This document shows, in pieces, positions 15,793 to 24,514 of a stretch of DNA of 64,000 bases. This DNA is from an uncultured Bacteroidales bacterium (GTDB lineage Bacteria > Bacteroidota > Bacteroidia > Bacteroidales > UBA932): contig ONSU01000009.1 of assembly GCA_900320545.1 (NCBI GenBank), forward strand, positions 1 through 64,000, in the 5' to 3' direction. The first letter of the stretch is position 1; each line of letters begins with the position of its first letter. The notes under the pieces were generated by a model. It worked only from the letters and a program-made list of their open reading frames with translations. It was not told the DNA's origin and did not search any database. A program made the translations under genes and the position numbers.

Positions 15793-17358
15793 TCAGTCGA
15801 GCTTGCCCCCATTTTCATCAAACATTTCATTCTGCAGGACGGAGAAGTCCGTGGATTCCTGGATGACGATCTTGCAGCCGTAGCGCTTCCTCCATTTCTT
15901 GACGTAGGAATTGAACAGGCCCCTCGTGAGATAGGCTCCGAGAATCGGGCTGGTCTTGAGGATGAAGCTGCGGATGCCTTTTTCAATCACGTAGTAGGAG
16001 AGCCGCCGCTCGATCTGTTCGTCGATCACGACGCTGGAGGTGATCTTGCCGGTGCCGTGGCAGACGGGGCACACCTCGGTGGTGTTGATCTCCGTTACGG
16101 GCCGGATCCGCTGCCGGGTGATCTGCATCAGCCCGAACTTTGTGAGCGGGAGCACGTTATGCTTGGCCCTGTCGTTTTCCATCAGCTCCTGCATATACTT
16201 GAAGAGGGCGTTCTTGTGATCGTTCGTCTCCATGTCGATGAAGTCGACGATGACGATGCCTCCCATATCGCGGAGCCGGAGTTGGCGCGCAATCTCCTCG
16301 GCGGCCGCCTTGTTGACCTCGAAGGAATTCTCCTCGTGGTCGCTGGTCTTGGCGCGGATGCCGCTGTTGACGTCGATTACGTTCAGCGCTTCTGTGGTCT
16401 CGATGACAAGGTAGGCGCCCGCGCGGAGCGGAACCACCTTTCCGAAGGAACTCTTGATCTGCCGGGTGACCTCGAAATGGTCGAAGATGGGCTTCTTGCT
16501 GTCGTACAGGTGCACGATCTTCTCCTGCTCGGGGGAGATCAGCGAAATGTACTTGCGGGCCTCGTCGCACACCTTCTCGTCGTTGATGTAGATGTTGGAG
16601 AAGGAGTCGTTGAGGAGATCCCTCAGAATCGTGGTGGTCTTGCTGTACTCATTGAACAGCGGGCTGACGACCTTGTGCCGTGCGATTTTCGTCCATGAGG
16701 ACTCCCACTTCTCGATGAGGGCCTGCACCTCCGCTACCAGGATGGCCGCTTTCTTGCCTTCGGCCGCGGTGCGGATGATGGCCCCGTAGTTGCCGGGAAG
16801 GATGCTCCTCACGAGCGTTTCCAGTCTACGTTTCTCCTCTTTCGAGCCGATCTTCTGCGAGATCGAAACCTTCTCTGCAAAGGGGAGAAGCACGATGTTG
16901 CGTCCTGCCAATGAAATCTCCGCGGTCAGTCTCGAACCTTTGGTGGAAATGGGCTCCTTGACGATCTGCACCACCATCATCTGCCCGGGCCTTACCTGCT
17001 CTTCAATCCGGCCTTCCTTGGGGAGGACATCTTTCAGTTTGATACCGTGGTAGAGGTCCTCGAGGTTGGTGTTGGGATTGCTCCTCCTGACGAATTCGTC
17101 GAAGGCGTAGAAATAAAGCCCCAGGTCGAGATAATGGACGAATGCTTCCTTCTGGTCACCGATATCCACAAAGGCAGCGTTGAGGGAGGGGAGGATCTTC
17201 TTGACTTTGCCGAGATAGACGTCCCCCACACCGAAATGCTCCCCTTCGCTGGACTCCTTGCTGAGTTCGATCAGCCTGTGGTTCTCCATCAGGGCGATGC
17301 GAACTTCTCTCGCCGACACGTCGACGATCAGGTCTTTGTCCGGTTTTTCAGACTCCAT
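15793..17358 (-). CDS. rng: Ribonuclease G/E family protein
   Basis: Endoribonuclease for rRNA processing and mRNA decay. The 521-residue protein starts MESEKPDKDLIVDVSAREVRIALMEN, has an S1-like domain (about 35-130, with VYLGKVKKILPSLNAAFVDIGDQKEAFVH), the metal-binding catalytic core around IDVNSGIRAK and IVIVDFIDM, and the zinc-link motif CPVCHGTGK near 435. It lacks the long E. coli RNase E scaffold tail, as expected for RNase G. Gene order COX24-type protein then rng downstream of HU is common in this phylum. Confidence 0.93.
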   Translation of the reverse strand: MESEKPDKDLIVDVSAREVRIALMENHRLIELSKESSEGEHFGVGDVYLGKVKKILPSLNAAFVDIGDQKEAFVHYLDLGLYFYAFDEFVRRSNPNTNLEDLYHGIKLKDVLPKEGRIEEQVRPGQMMVVQIVKEPISTKGSRLTAEISLAGRNIVLLPFAEKVSISQKIGSKEEKRRLETLVRSILPGNYGAIIRTAAEGKKAAILVAEVQALIEKWESSWTKIARHKVVSPLFNEYSKTTTILRDLLNDSFSNIYINDEKVCDEARKYISLISPEQEKIVHLYDSKKPIFDHFEVTRQIKSSFGKVVPLRAGAYLVIETTEALNVIDVNSGIRAKTSDHEENSFEVNKAAAEEIARQLRLRDMGGIVIVDFIDMETNDHKNALFKYMQELMENDRAKHNVLPLTKFGLMQITRQRIRPVTEINTTEVCPVCHGTGKITSSVVIDEQIERRLSYYVIEKGIRSFILKTSPILGAYLTRGLFNSYVKKWRKRYGCKIVIQESTDFSVLQNEMFDENGGKLD

Positions 17359-17381
17359 TGGGAATTAAATTAAAAGAACAT

Positions 17382-17412
17382 AAGGGCCGTCCGGATTGGC
17401 CGGTCGGCCCTT
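17382..17412 (-). terminator. Possible weak terminator or attenuator before rng
   Basis: AAGGGCCG (17382-17389) and CGGCCCTT (17405-17412) form an 8-bp stem. On the minus strand it is followed by a short T-rich stretch (ATGTTCTTTT). It may limit readthrough from the small ribosomal gene into rng. Confidence 0.35.
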
Positions 17413-17451
17413 GAAATCAAGCAGAGACTGCTAAAATGTCAGACACCGAAA

Positions 17452-17541
17452 TTATTTCTTCTTGTGACGGTTCTTGCGCAAACGTTTTTTACGTTTGTGC
17501 GTTGCCATTTTATGTCTCTTTCTCTTTTTACCGCTGGGCAT
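17452..17541 (-). CDS. AURKAIP1/COX24-type small ribosomal protein (about 29 aa)
   Basis: A very short, highly basic protein: MPSGKKRKRHKMATHKRK continuing KRLRKNRHKKK. This matches the tiny Bacteroidota proteins annotated as AURKAIP1/COX24 domain (related to bS22 and mitochondrial mS38), which bind the small ribosomal subunit. It lies between hup and rng on the same strand, its usual neighbourhood. Confidence 0.8.
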   Translation of the reverse strand: MPSGKKRKRHKMATHKRKKRLRKNRHKKK

Positions 17542-17561
17542 AATTAGAAAAATTTAGAGAT

Positions 17562-17837
17562 TTACTTCTTCACAGCAGCTATGAAAACCTTTGCAGGTTT
17601 GAAGGCCGGGATGTCGTGCGCGGGGATCGTCAGCGTGGTGTGCTTCGTGATATTCCTTGCAGCCTTCTGGGCGCGGTGCTTGATGATAAAGCTACCGAAG
17701 CCCCGGAGGTAAACGGGATTGCCCTGGGCGAGAGAATCCTTCACGGTCTCCATAAATGCCTCAACTACTGCCTGTACCTGATTTTTCTCAATGCCGGTTG
17801 ACTTTGCAACCTCATTTACGATTTCTGCCTTTGTCAT
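17562..17837 (-). CDS. hup: HU family DNA-binding protein
   Basis: Nucleoid-associated protein that bends DNA as a dimer. The 91-residue sequence MTKAEIVNEVAKSTGIEK has the standard HU start. The GNPVYLRGFGSFIIKHR segment is the G-F-G-x-F core, and the arm region ends with the proline-containing IPAFKPAKVF. Length and order are normal. Confidence 0.95.
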   Translation of the reverse strand: MTKAEIVNEVAKSTGIEKNQVQAVVEAFMETVKDSLAQGNPVYLRGFGSFIIKHRAQKAARNITKHTTLTIPAHDIPAFKPAKVFIAAVKK

Positions 17838-17895
17838 AGTAACTGTAAAATTTATATAATGTTTTATGAATATAATTAATCATAATTTCAGTCCA

Positions 17896-17925
17896 CAAAA
17901 ATACTCCTATTTTTTCAAATATCAA
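17896..17925 (-). promoter_or_regulatory. Promoter for hup
   Basis: On the minus strand TTG (17925-17923), 19 bp, TATTTTTG (17903-17896). The leader of about 58 bases is AT-rich. Confidence 0.55.
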
Positions 17926-18101
17926 AATCTTTTTACTCCTAATTGTGGCACAGGATGCATTACAGCTCCAATACGCAGGATCCGCAGGGCGCGAGAAGGA
18001 CTGTAAGTTGCCCCGTCGAGGGCCGTCATGATTATTGGCACGAAGATTGACCATATAGGGATTCGCCCCCGATAAGGGGGAAAATATGCCATTTTGTCAG
18101 T

Positions 18102-20495
18102 ATGAATATGTACGATTTGAAAGATATGCAAAGAGAAGTCAACATCATCCCGGTTCTCCAGGGAGAAGGCCTTCCGAAAGTGAAAGATTCCGAACTGCCC
18201 GACGTGCTCCCGATTCTGGCGCTGCGCAACGCCGTCATCCTGCCGGGGACGGTCTATCCCGTCACCATCGGGCGCGACAAGTCGATGCGCCTGGTGCGTG
18301 AGGCGGAGGAGAAAAACCTGTTTATCGGCGCCCTTCCGCAGAAGGACGTGTCCGTCGAGGAACCCGGCAAGGCCGACCTGTACGGCTACGGCGTCGTCGC
18401 CCGCGTGGTGAAGATGCTGGAGATGCCGGACGGCAGCGTCACGGCCATCCTGCAGAGTTTCAAGCGGTTCGAGCTCGAGGATATCATCCAGTCCGACCCC
18501 TATCTGGTCGCGCGCGTCCACTATCTGGACGATTTTGTCCCGCAGATCGAGCCCTCCACGCAGAAGATGCTCTCGGAGTCGCTCCGGGAGAAGGCCGGCA
18601 ACATCATCCGCGGCGCCTCGTTCGCCCCGAAGGAGGCCATCACGGCGATGGAATCCATCGACAGTTTCGAATTCCTCGTCAACTTCATCGGCACCACCAT
18701 CGAGGTCGACAATTTCGCCGACCGCGTGTCCCTGCTTTCCTATACGGACGTGTACGAGCGCGCGATGGCGCTGCTGAAGGTGCTCGACACCCAGGTGGAG
18801 CTCCTCAAGATCAAGCAGGAGATCAACCAGAAGGTCAAGTCCGACATCGACCAGCAGCAGCGGGAATACTATCTGAACAATCAGCTCAAGACCATCCAGG
18901 AAGCCCTCGGAATGGACGAGGAGGAGGAATTCGCCAAGCTCCGCGCCAAGGCCGACGGGAAGAAGTGGTCGAAGGAAGTCCGCGAGATCTTCGACCGCGA
19001 GATGCAGAAGCTCGAGAAGTACAACCCCTCGTCGCCGGACTACAGCATCCAGTACAATTACATCCAGTTTATGCTGGATCTGCCCTGGGGCGAATGTTCG
19101 GAGGACAATCTCGACCTCGCCAACGCCCAGAAGGTGCTGGACGAGGACCATTTCGGGCTCGAGAATGTGAAGGACCGCATCATCGAATATCTGGCCGTCC
19201 TCAAGCTCAAGGGCAATATGAAATCGCCGATCCTCTGCCTGTACGGCCCTCCGGGCGTGGGCAAGACTTCGCTCGGCAAATCCATCGCCCGGGCCCTCGG
19301 CCGCAAGTATATCCGGATTTCCCTCGGCGGCATGCACGACGAGGCGGAGATCCGCGGTCACCGCAAGACCTACATCGGCGCCCTTCCCGGCCGGATCCTG
19401 AACGGCATCCAGCGGGCGGGTACCTCCAATCCTGTCATCGTCCTCGACGAGATTGACAAATTGTCGGCCGACTTCAAGGGCGATCCGTCCTCCGCGCTGC
19501 TGGAGGCCCTCGATCCCGAGCAGAATTCGACCTTCCACGACAATTACCTCGACATCGACTACGACCTCTCCAACGTGATGTTCATCACTACGGCCAATGT
19601 CACTTCCACCATCCAGCCGGCCCTCAAGGACAGGATGGAGATGATCAATGTGACGGGCTACCTGGCCGAGGAGAAGATGGAGATCGCGAGGAACTATCTG
19701 ATTCCCAAGCAGATCGAGGAGCACGGACTCGGGAAGAATGACCTGAAGATCGACAAGGATACCCTCCGGGAGATCATCGATTCGTATACGCACGAGTCCG
19801 GCGTCCGCGGGCTGGAGAAGCAGATTGCGAAGATTGCCCGCGTGACGGCGAAGAAGATCGCGCTCGGCGAGAAGAACGAGGGCCCGAAGAAGGACAACCT
19901 GAAGGATTATCTGGGCCTTCCGACGGCGTTCCACGATCTCCAGAAAGGCAATGAGGCGCCCGGCGTGGTGACCGGCCTCGCCTGGACGGAGATGGGCGGG
20001 GAGATCCTCTTCATCGAGAGTTCCGTGTCGAAGGGCAAGGGTGTCCTCACGATGACGGGCAATCTCGGAGACGTGATGAAGGAATCGGCGCAGATCGCCT
20101 ATCAGTACATCAAGGCGCATCCGGAGCTGGCGAATATGCCGTACGATACGTTCGCGGAGAAGGATATCCACGTGCACGTGCCGGAAGGCGCGGTGCCGAA
20201 GGACGGTCCTTCCGCCGGTATCACGATGGTGAGTTCGATGGTCTCGGCCCTCCGCGGCGAGAAGATCCGCAGCGGGGTGGCGATGACGGGCGAGATGACC
20301 CTCCGCGGCCGCGTGCTGCCGGTGGGCGGCATCAAGGAGAAGATCCTCGCCGCCAAGCGCGCCGGGGTCCACACGATCGTCATTTCCGAAGAAAACCGCA
20401 AAGATGTCGAAGATATCAAGGATATTTACGTAAAAGGTCTTACCTTTGTCTACGTGAAAGATATTCAGGAAGTGATTAAATACATATTTGAATGA
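18102..20495 (+). CDS. lon: ATP-dependent Lon protease
   Basis: Cytoplasmic AAA+ serine protease for damaged and regulatory proteins. The 797-residue protein has the N-terminal substrate domain (about 30-230), the AAA+ module with GPPGVGKT at 382-389 and VLDEIDKL, and the protease domain with catalytic Ser704 in PKDGPSAG and Lys747 in GGIKEK. Start choices at 18102, 18108 and 18129 differ little. I see a CCCCC-GATAA-GGGGG hairpin just upstream (18067-18081) but no clear -7 box. Confidence 0.97.
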   Translation: MNMYDLKDMQREVNIIPVLQGEGLPKVKDSELPDVLPILALRNAVILPGTVYPVTIGRDKSMRLVREAEEKNLFIGALPQKDVSVEEPGKADLYGYGVVARVVKMLEMPDGSVTAILQSFKRFELEDIIQSDPYLVARVHYLDDFVPQIEPSTQKMLSESLREKAGNIIRGASFAPKEAITAMESIDSFEFLVNFIGTTIEVDNFADRVSLLSYTDVYERAMALLKVLDTQVELLKIKQEINQKVKSDIDQQQREYYLNNQLKTIQEALGMDEEEEFAKLRAKADGKKWSKEVREIFDREMQKLEKYNPSSPDYSIQYNYIQFMLDLPWGECSEDNLDLANAQKVLDEDHFGLENVKDRIIEYLAVLKLKGNMKSPILCLYGPPGVGKTSLGKSIARALGRKYIRISLGGMHDEAEIRGHRKTYIGALPGRILNGIQRAGTSNPVIVLDEIDKLSADFKGDPSSALLEALDPEQNSTFHDNYLDIDYDLSNVMFITTANVTSTIQPALKDRMEMINVTGYLAEEKMEIARNYLIPKQIEEHGLGKNDLKIDKDTLREIIDSYTHESGVRGLEKQIAKIARVTAKKIALGEKNEGPKKDNLKDYLGLPTAFHDLQKGNEAPGVVTGLAWTEMGGEILFIESSVSKGKGVLTMTGNLGDVMKESAQIAYQYIKAHPELANMPYDTFAEKDIHVHVPEGAVPKDGPSAGITMVSSMVSALRGEKIRSGVAMTGEMTLRGRVLPVGGIKEKILAAKRAGVHTIVISEENRKDVEDIKDIYVKGLTFVYVKDIQEVIKYIFE

Positions 20496-20502
20496 AAATT
20501 TA

Positions 20503-20610
20503 GTGATACCCTTTCTTCCATCCTCGGGCCGTCCGGCCCTCGTCCCTCCCAACAAGTTGGGCCCCTCCCGCTACTTGCGCGGGTGCAAATGATTGCAGAA
20601 AGGGTATCAC
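20503..20610 (+). repeat. Foldback element copy 3 (related core, different ends)
   Basis: A 14-bp perfect terminal inverted repeat, GTGATACCCTTTCT and AGAAAGGGTATCAC, encloses about 80 bases with TCCCTCCCAACAAGTTGGGC followed by CCCTCCCG. The core pattern TCCCTCCCA-stem-GGGCCCCTCCCG is shared with the elements at 397 and 14732, but the terminal repeats differ. It lies between lon and ung and may also terminate lon transcription. Confidence 0.7.
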
Positions 20611-20628
20611 ATAAATTTTCCGAATAAA

Positions 20629-21297
20629 ATGGATGTAAGAATAGAACAGAGCTGGAAGGAAGCGCTTGCGCCGGAGTTCGGGAAGCCGTACTTCGCCTCT
20701 CTGGTGCAGTTCCTCCATGGGGAAAAGGCGTCCGGGCAGACGATTTATCCGCCCGGAAAGGATATTTTCCGCGCCTTCGAACTGACACCCGTCTCTTCCG
20801 TCAAGGTCGTCATCCTCGGGCAGGATCCCTATCACGGCCCCGGCCAGGCGATGGGCCTCTCGTTCTCCGTTCCGGACGGGGTGCCCGCTCCGCCTTCGCT
20901 CAAGAATATCTTCCGCGAAATCAACACCGACCTCGGCATCCCGATGAGCGGCCGCCCCAACCTCGAGAACTGGGCGCGGCAGGGCGTGCTCCTGCTGAAC
21001 ACCTGCCTCACCGTGCGCGCCGGACAGCCCGCCTCGCACAGCCGGATCGGCTGGCAGGAATTCACCGATGCGGTCATCCGCTACATTTCGGACCACTGCG
21101 AGGGCGTCGTCTTCCTGCTCTGGGGCAATTTCGCCCGGGGCAAAAAGGCGCTCGTCGACACCACGCGGCACACCGTGCTCGAAGCGGCCCATCCCTCTCC
21201 GCTCGCCGGCGGGGCCTTCTTCGGCTGCAAGCATTTCTCCAAGACCAACGAGATCCTCGTGCGCGAGGGCAAAACTCCCATCAACTGGCAATTATGA
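20629..21297 (+). CDS. ung: Uracil-DNA glycosylase (family 1)
   Basis: Removes uracil from DNA in base-excision repair. The 222-residue protein has the water-activating motif GQDPYHG with Asp66, LLLNTCLTVRAGQPASH in the middle and the HPSPLA loop with His188, so all catalytic features are present. ATG 20629 is the right start; an upstream start at 20593 would run through the repeat element. Its stop overlaps the coaD start (ATGA). Confidence 0.96.
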   Translation: MDVRIEQSWKEALAPEFGKPYFASLVQFLHGEKASGQTIYPPGKDIFRAFELTPVSSVKVVILGQDPYHGPGQAMGLSFSVPDGVPAPPSLKNIFREINTDLGIPMSGRPNLENWARQGVLLLNTCLTVRAGQPASHSRIGWQEFTDAVIRYISDHCEGVVFLLWGNFARGKKALVDTTRHTVLEAAHPSPLAGGAFFGCKHFSKTNEILVREGKTPINWQL

Positions 21298-21761
21298 GCA
21301 ATCAAATGCGCAGAGCCCTCTTCCCGGGCTCGTTCGACCCCTTTACGGCGGGTCATCTCAATATTCTACGCCGTGCCCTCACGATGTTCGACGAGGTCGT
21401 CGTGGCGGTGGGCATCAACCAGGACAAGCGGGGCTTCTTCGACATGGAGAAGCGGCTCGACATCATCCGCAGGGCGACGGCCGGTCTAAAGGGCGTCTCG
21501 GTCATTCAGTATGACACCCTGACCATCGACATCTGCCGGTCGCTGGGGATTCATCACATTGTCCGCGGCGTGCGCAATATGATCGACTTCGAGACGGAGC
21601 GCTCCATCGCCGACGCCAACCGCCGGCTGGCGCCCGACATCGAGACGGTCATCATTCCGACGGCCCAGGAATTCGCCCATATTTCCTCTTCCGCCGTCCG
21701 GGACATTCTCAAGCATCATGGCGATTATTCCGCTTTCATTCCCGAGGGCATCGAGTTATGA
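21294..21761 (+). CDS. coaD: Phosphopantetheine adenylyltransferase
   Basis: Catalyses the penultimate step of coenzyme A synthesis, 4'-phosphopantetheine plus ATP to dephospho-CoA. The 155-residue protein has the nucleotidyltransferase motif FPGSFDPFTAGH at 8-19 and the ISSSAVRDI motif near the end. Length is normal. It is linked to ung and to the next gene by ATGA overlaps on both sides. Confidence 0.96.
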   Translation: MSNQMRRALFPGSFDPFTAGHLNILRRALTMFDEVVVAVGINQDKRGFFDMEKRLDIIRRATAGLKGVSVIQYDTLTIDICRSLGIHHIVRGVRNMIDFETERSIADANRRLAPDIETVIIPTAQEFAHISSSAVRDILKHHGDYSAFIPEGIEL

Positions 21762-23224
21762 GACGCTTCCTCCCGGTGCTGACGGCCCTGCTGCTGTCCC
21801 TTTTCGGGGCGGCGGCGCAGGACTATTCGGCCCTGGACGGGAAGATGGACGCCTACTTCAAGACCATCGAGGCCGCACCGGCGGCGGAGAAGTGCTCCGA
21901 GGCGGATTTCCTGATCTCCGCGGCGACCGAGCCCGCCGTCCGCGCCCATATCGCGGAGTACGTCTTCGACCACTACAGCGAGTCGCCCGTGATGGGGGAT
22001 GAAACGGTGGCGGTGTATGTCGCCAGGGAATGGCTGATCTCCGGGAAAGCGGCGGTGTCGGCATCGTCGCGCACGGCCGCGGAGTCGTATGTCCGGTTTA
22101 CCGGCCGCTCGCTGATCGGAATGAAAGCCCCGGTGCTGACGCTCCGGGATGTCAACCAGCAGACGGTCAGCGTGTTCGATCAGCCGCGGGAGCACTACAC
22201 GGTGCTGCTTTTTTATGATACTACCTGCGCTCCCTGCGCGCTGGAGACGGAATATCTCAAGCGCTATATTCCGGAAGCACCCATTCCGCTGGATGTCGTA
22301 GCGGTGTATGTCGGCATCCGGGAACCTTCCTGGGCGCGCTACCGGGCGACGGGGCTCACGCTGGAGGGCGTGCAGCATCTCTGGGATCCGGGGATGCAGT
22401 CCGATTTCCACGAGGCCTACGGCGTCATCAAGACCCCGGCGCTGTTCCTCATCGCTCCCGACCTGACCATCGTGGGCCGGCGCCTCGACACCAAAGCCCT
22501 GACCACGCTTGTCGACGCCCTCGCTCCGCATCCGGAGGACGCGCCCGCCTATGTTTACGGCTCCAAGGAGTCGGAGGCCATGTTGGATGGGATTTTCTCC
22601 AGCGGCGCCGATGTGCTGGAAACGGCCGCCTATATCGAGCGCCGAACCCTCGGCGAAGGAAACCCCGCGGCCTACGCCCGTACGATCGGCGACATGCTGT
22701 ACTATCTCTCCTTCCACCGTAGCGAGGCGTTCCGGGAGGCGCTGACTCCTTTCATGGATCGGTATATCTACGGCCGGGACGTCTGGACGGCGACGGATTC
22801 GCTGCAGGTGCTTACCCTTGCGGATATGATGAAAGGTCTGCTTTCGAAGTGCCCGGTCGGATCTCCTGTGCCGGATGTCGCCGTGGACGGAACGCTCCGG
22901 CGGCCTGGCCGGCGCGCGAAAGTGGCCAATGGGCGCAGCGACGCGCCGTTTGTTCCACGTGCCGACAAAACGGTGAAGGGCTTGAATTTGAGAAAATTAC
23001 GCGGAGATCCCGGCGTAGTCGTATTTGCATCCGACTCCTGTGCCTCCTGCGCTGATGCCGCCCCCGGCATCGACCGCCTTCTGTCCCAGGGGCCCCGCAA
23101 ACTCAAAGTCCTCATCACCAAGGCCGACCCCTCCCTCCTGGACGATTTCGACCTCTCCAGTCTTCCTTATATCATATTCCTCGATAAAAAGGGTATCGTC
23201 ACGCGCCGCTACGTCGATCTGTGA
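21758..23224 (+). CDS. Secreted thioredoxin-like protein (DUF5106 plus TlpA-like domain)
   Basis: A 488-residue exported protein (signal about 1-20, ending AAAQ). The N-terminal helical part resembles DUF5106. A thioredoxin fold follows with TCAPC at about 157-161, the redox-active C-x-x-C of TlpA/ResA-type proteins. A second, shorter thioredoxin-like region at the C terminus has DSCASC near 426-431. It could reduce periplasmic disulfides or support cytochrome maturation; the exact substrate is not visible. It is translationally coupled to coaD. Confidence 0.75.
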   Translation: MRRFLPVLTALLLSLFGAAAQDYSALDGKMDAYFKTIEAAPAAEKCSEADFLISAATEPAVRAHIAEYVFDHYSESPVMGDETVAVYVAREWLISGKAAVSASSRTAAESYVRFTGRSLIGMKAPVLTLRDVNQQTVSVFDQPREHYTVLLFYDTTCAPCALETEYLKRYIPEAPIPLDVVAVYVGIREPSWARYRATGLTLEGVQHLWDPGMQSDFHEAYGVIKTPALFLIAPDLTIVGRRLDTKALTTLVDALAPHPEDAPAYVYGSKESEAMLDGIFSSGADVLETAAYIERRTLGEGNPAAYARTIGDMLYYLSFHRSEAFREALTPFMDRYIYGRDVWTATDSLQVLTLADMMKGLLSKCPVGSPVPDVAVDGTLRRPGRRAKVANGRSDAPFVPRADKTVKGLNLRKLRGDPGVVVFASDSCASCADAAPGIDRLLSQGPRKLKVLITKADPSLLDDFDLSSLPYIIFLDKKGIVTRRYVDL

Positions 23225-23312
23225 GACTCCGGCCGTTTACCCGGCATTCCGCCCGGATCCTATGCTCTCCGCGTGAGACTCCGGGCAATTCTGCGGCATT
23301 CCGCCCGGATCC
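23223..23312 (+). repeat. Two tandem small palindromes, 52-bp period (second locus)
   Basis: GAGACTCCGG...ATTCCGCCCGGATCC occurs at 23223-23260 and 23275-23312. It is the reverse-orientation relative of the units at 14881-14966 and has the same 52-bp spacing. The first copy overlaps the stop codon of the thioredoxin-like gene. Confidence 0.8.
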
Positions 23313-23325
23313 TCCGCCCATAGCG

Positions 23326-23354
23326 CGTCATTCCCGGACGTGTTCCGGGAATCT
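23326..23354. terminator. Palindrome CGTCATTCCCGG...CCGGGAATCT, likely bidirectional terminator or intergenic repeat
   Basis: ATTCCCGGA and TCCGGGAAT form a stem around CGTGT between two convergent genes. The same sequence with a shorter loop occurs at 54308-54334, so it is a dispersed repeat family. There is no long T-run. Confidence 0.6.
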
Positions 23355-23356
23355 CC

Positions 23357-24466
23357 TTAGCGTACGATTACCCGGTCAATGCGGCGGGGGACGGAGGTGA
23401 GGATTTCGTAGGGGATGGTGCCGAGGATGCCGGCGAGTTCGGAGGCGGTGGGGTCGTCGCCGAAGATGGTGACGGTGTCGCCGACGGCGGCGTCGACGCC
23501 CGTGATGTCGAGCATGCACATGTCCATGCAGATGTTGCCGATGGTGGGGACGCGGTGCCCGTTGAGGGAGAAGGAGGCGGCGCCGCGGCCGAGGTGGCGG
23601 TCGATGCCGTCCGCGTAGCCGACGGGGATGGTGGCGATGGTGGTTCCGCCCGGGGCGATGTGTCCGTAGCGGCCGTAGCCGATGGTGCCGTCTTCGGGCT
23701 GGAGGTGCTTGATCTGCAGGATCTTGCATTTGAGCGAGGCGACGGGGGAGAGGTGGACGCCGGGAAGGGCGCTGATGCCGTAGATGCCGATGCCGAGCCG
23801 CACCATGTCGAACTGATACTGCGGGAAGCGTTCGATGCCGGCGGAGTTGAGGATGTGCCACATGGGCTTGTAGCCGAGCGAATCTGTCAGCGAGGCGGCG
23901 TTGGCCTGGAACATTTCGATCTGTCCGAGCGTGTAGGGATCTTCTTCCGGAGTCTCGGCCACGCAGAGGTGCGAATACACCGAGCGGACGCGGACGCGGC
24001 TTTCCTGCCGCAGCGCTTCCTGCAGGGCGGGGAGTTCCGAGGTCGTGAAGCCGAGCCGGTGCATCCCGGTGTCGAGTTTGATGTGGATCGGGTAATCCCG
24101 CAGGTCGCGGCGCTTCAGTACGTCCAGGAGGGCCTGGAGCGTGAAAAGGTTGGGGATGCCGGGCTCGAGGCGGTTCCGGATGATTTCGTCGAACGAATCG
24201 GTGCGGGCCGTCAGCACGAGAATGGGCAGCGAGATACCCGCCTTGCGGAGTTCGATGCCTTCCAGCGGGGAGGCGACGGCGAGGTAATCCGCGCCGGCCG
24301 CCTGCATCAGGGAGGCGAATTCCACGGCGCCGTGCCCGTAGGCGTTGGCCTTTACCAGCACCAGCATCTTCGTCCGCGGCCGCAGCAGCGAGCGGAAATA
24401 GCGGTAGTTGTCGGTACAGCCCTTCAGGTTGATCTCGAGTCTGGTAAAATCCTCTTCCCTTGTCAT
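23357..24466 (-). CDS. alr: Alanine racemase
   Basis: PLP enzyme that makes D-alanine for peptidoglycan. The protein from ATG 24466 has 369 residues, with the PLP lysine in VKANAYGHG (Lys39), the C-terminal catalytic tyrosine region IGYGRYGHIAPGG, and GNICMDMCMLDITG. It is a stand-alone Alr and not the MurF-Alr fusion seen in many Bacteroidetes. An upstream ATG at 24475 would overlap the -7 box, so 24466 is preferred and the mRNA may be leaderless. Confidence 0.93.
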   Translation of the reverse strand: MTREEDFTRLEINLKGCTDNYRYFRSLLRPRTKMLVLVKANAYGHGAVEFASLMQAAGADYLAVASPLEGIELRKAGISLPILVLTARTDSFDEIIRNRLEPGIPNLFTLQALLDVLKRRDLRDYPIHIKLDTGMHRLGFTTSELPALQEALRQESRVRVRSVYSHLCVAETPEEDPYTLGQIEMFQANAASLTDSLGYKPMWHILNSAGIERFPQYQFDMVRLGIGIYGISALPGVHLSPVASLKCKILQIKHLQPEDGTIGYGRYGHIAPGGTTIATIPVGYADGIDRHLGRGAASFSLNGHRVPTIGNICMDMCMLDITGVDAAVGDTVTIFGDDPTASELAGILGTIPYEILTSVPRRIDRVIVR

Positions 24467-24472
24467 AGTCTG

Positions 24473-24480
24473 CAAAGATA
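24473..24480 (-). promoter_or_regulatory. -7 element for alr, a few bases before the start
   Basis: TATCTTTG on the minus strand (24480-24473) ends 6 bases before the chosen alr start. No TTG is visible at -33. Confidence 0.5.
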
Positions 24481-24502
24481 GTAAAAATCGGGAAAAGTTT
24501 GC

Positions 24503-24510
24503 TACATTTG
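24503..24510 (+). promoter_or_regulatory. -7 element for the FAD/Fe-S oxidoreductase gene
   Basis: TACATTTG at 24503-24510 ends 4 bases before the ATG at 24515, predicting a leaderless or nearly leaderless transcript. No TTG is visible at -33. Confidence 0.5.
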
Positions 24511-24514
24511 TACT

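Noticed and set aside
17922-20555. A long open frame opposite lon
   Set aside because: It is a mirror of lon caused by high GC in third positions; it has no recognisable motifs and crosses the foldback element.
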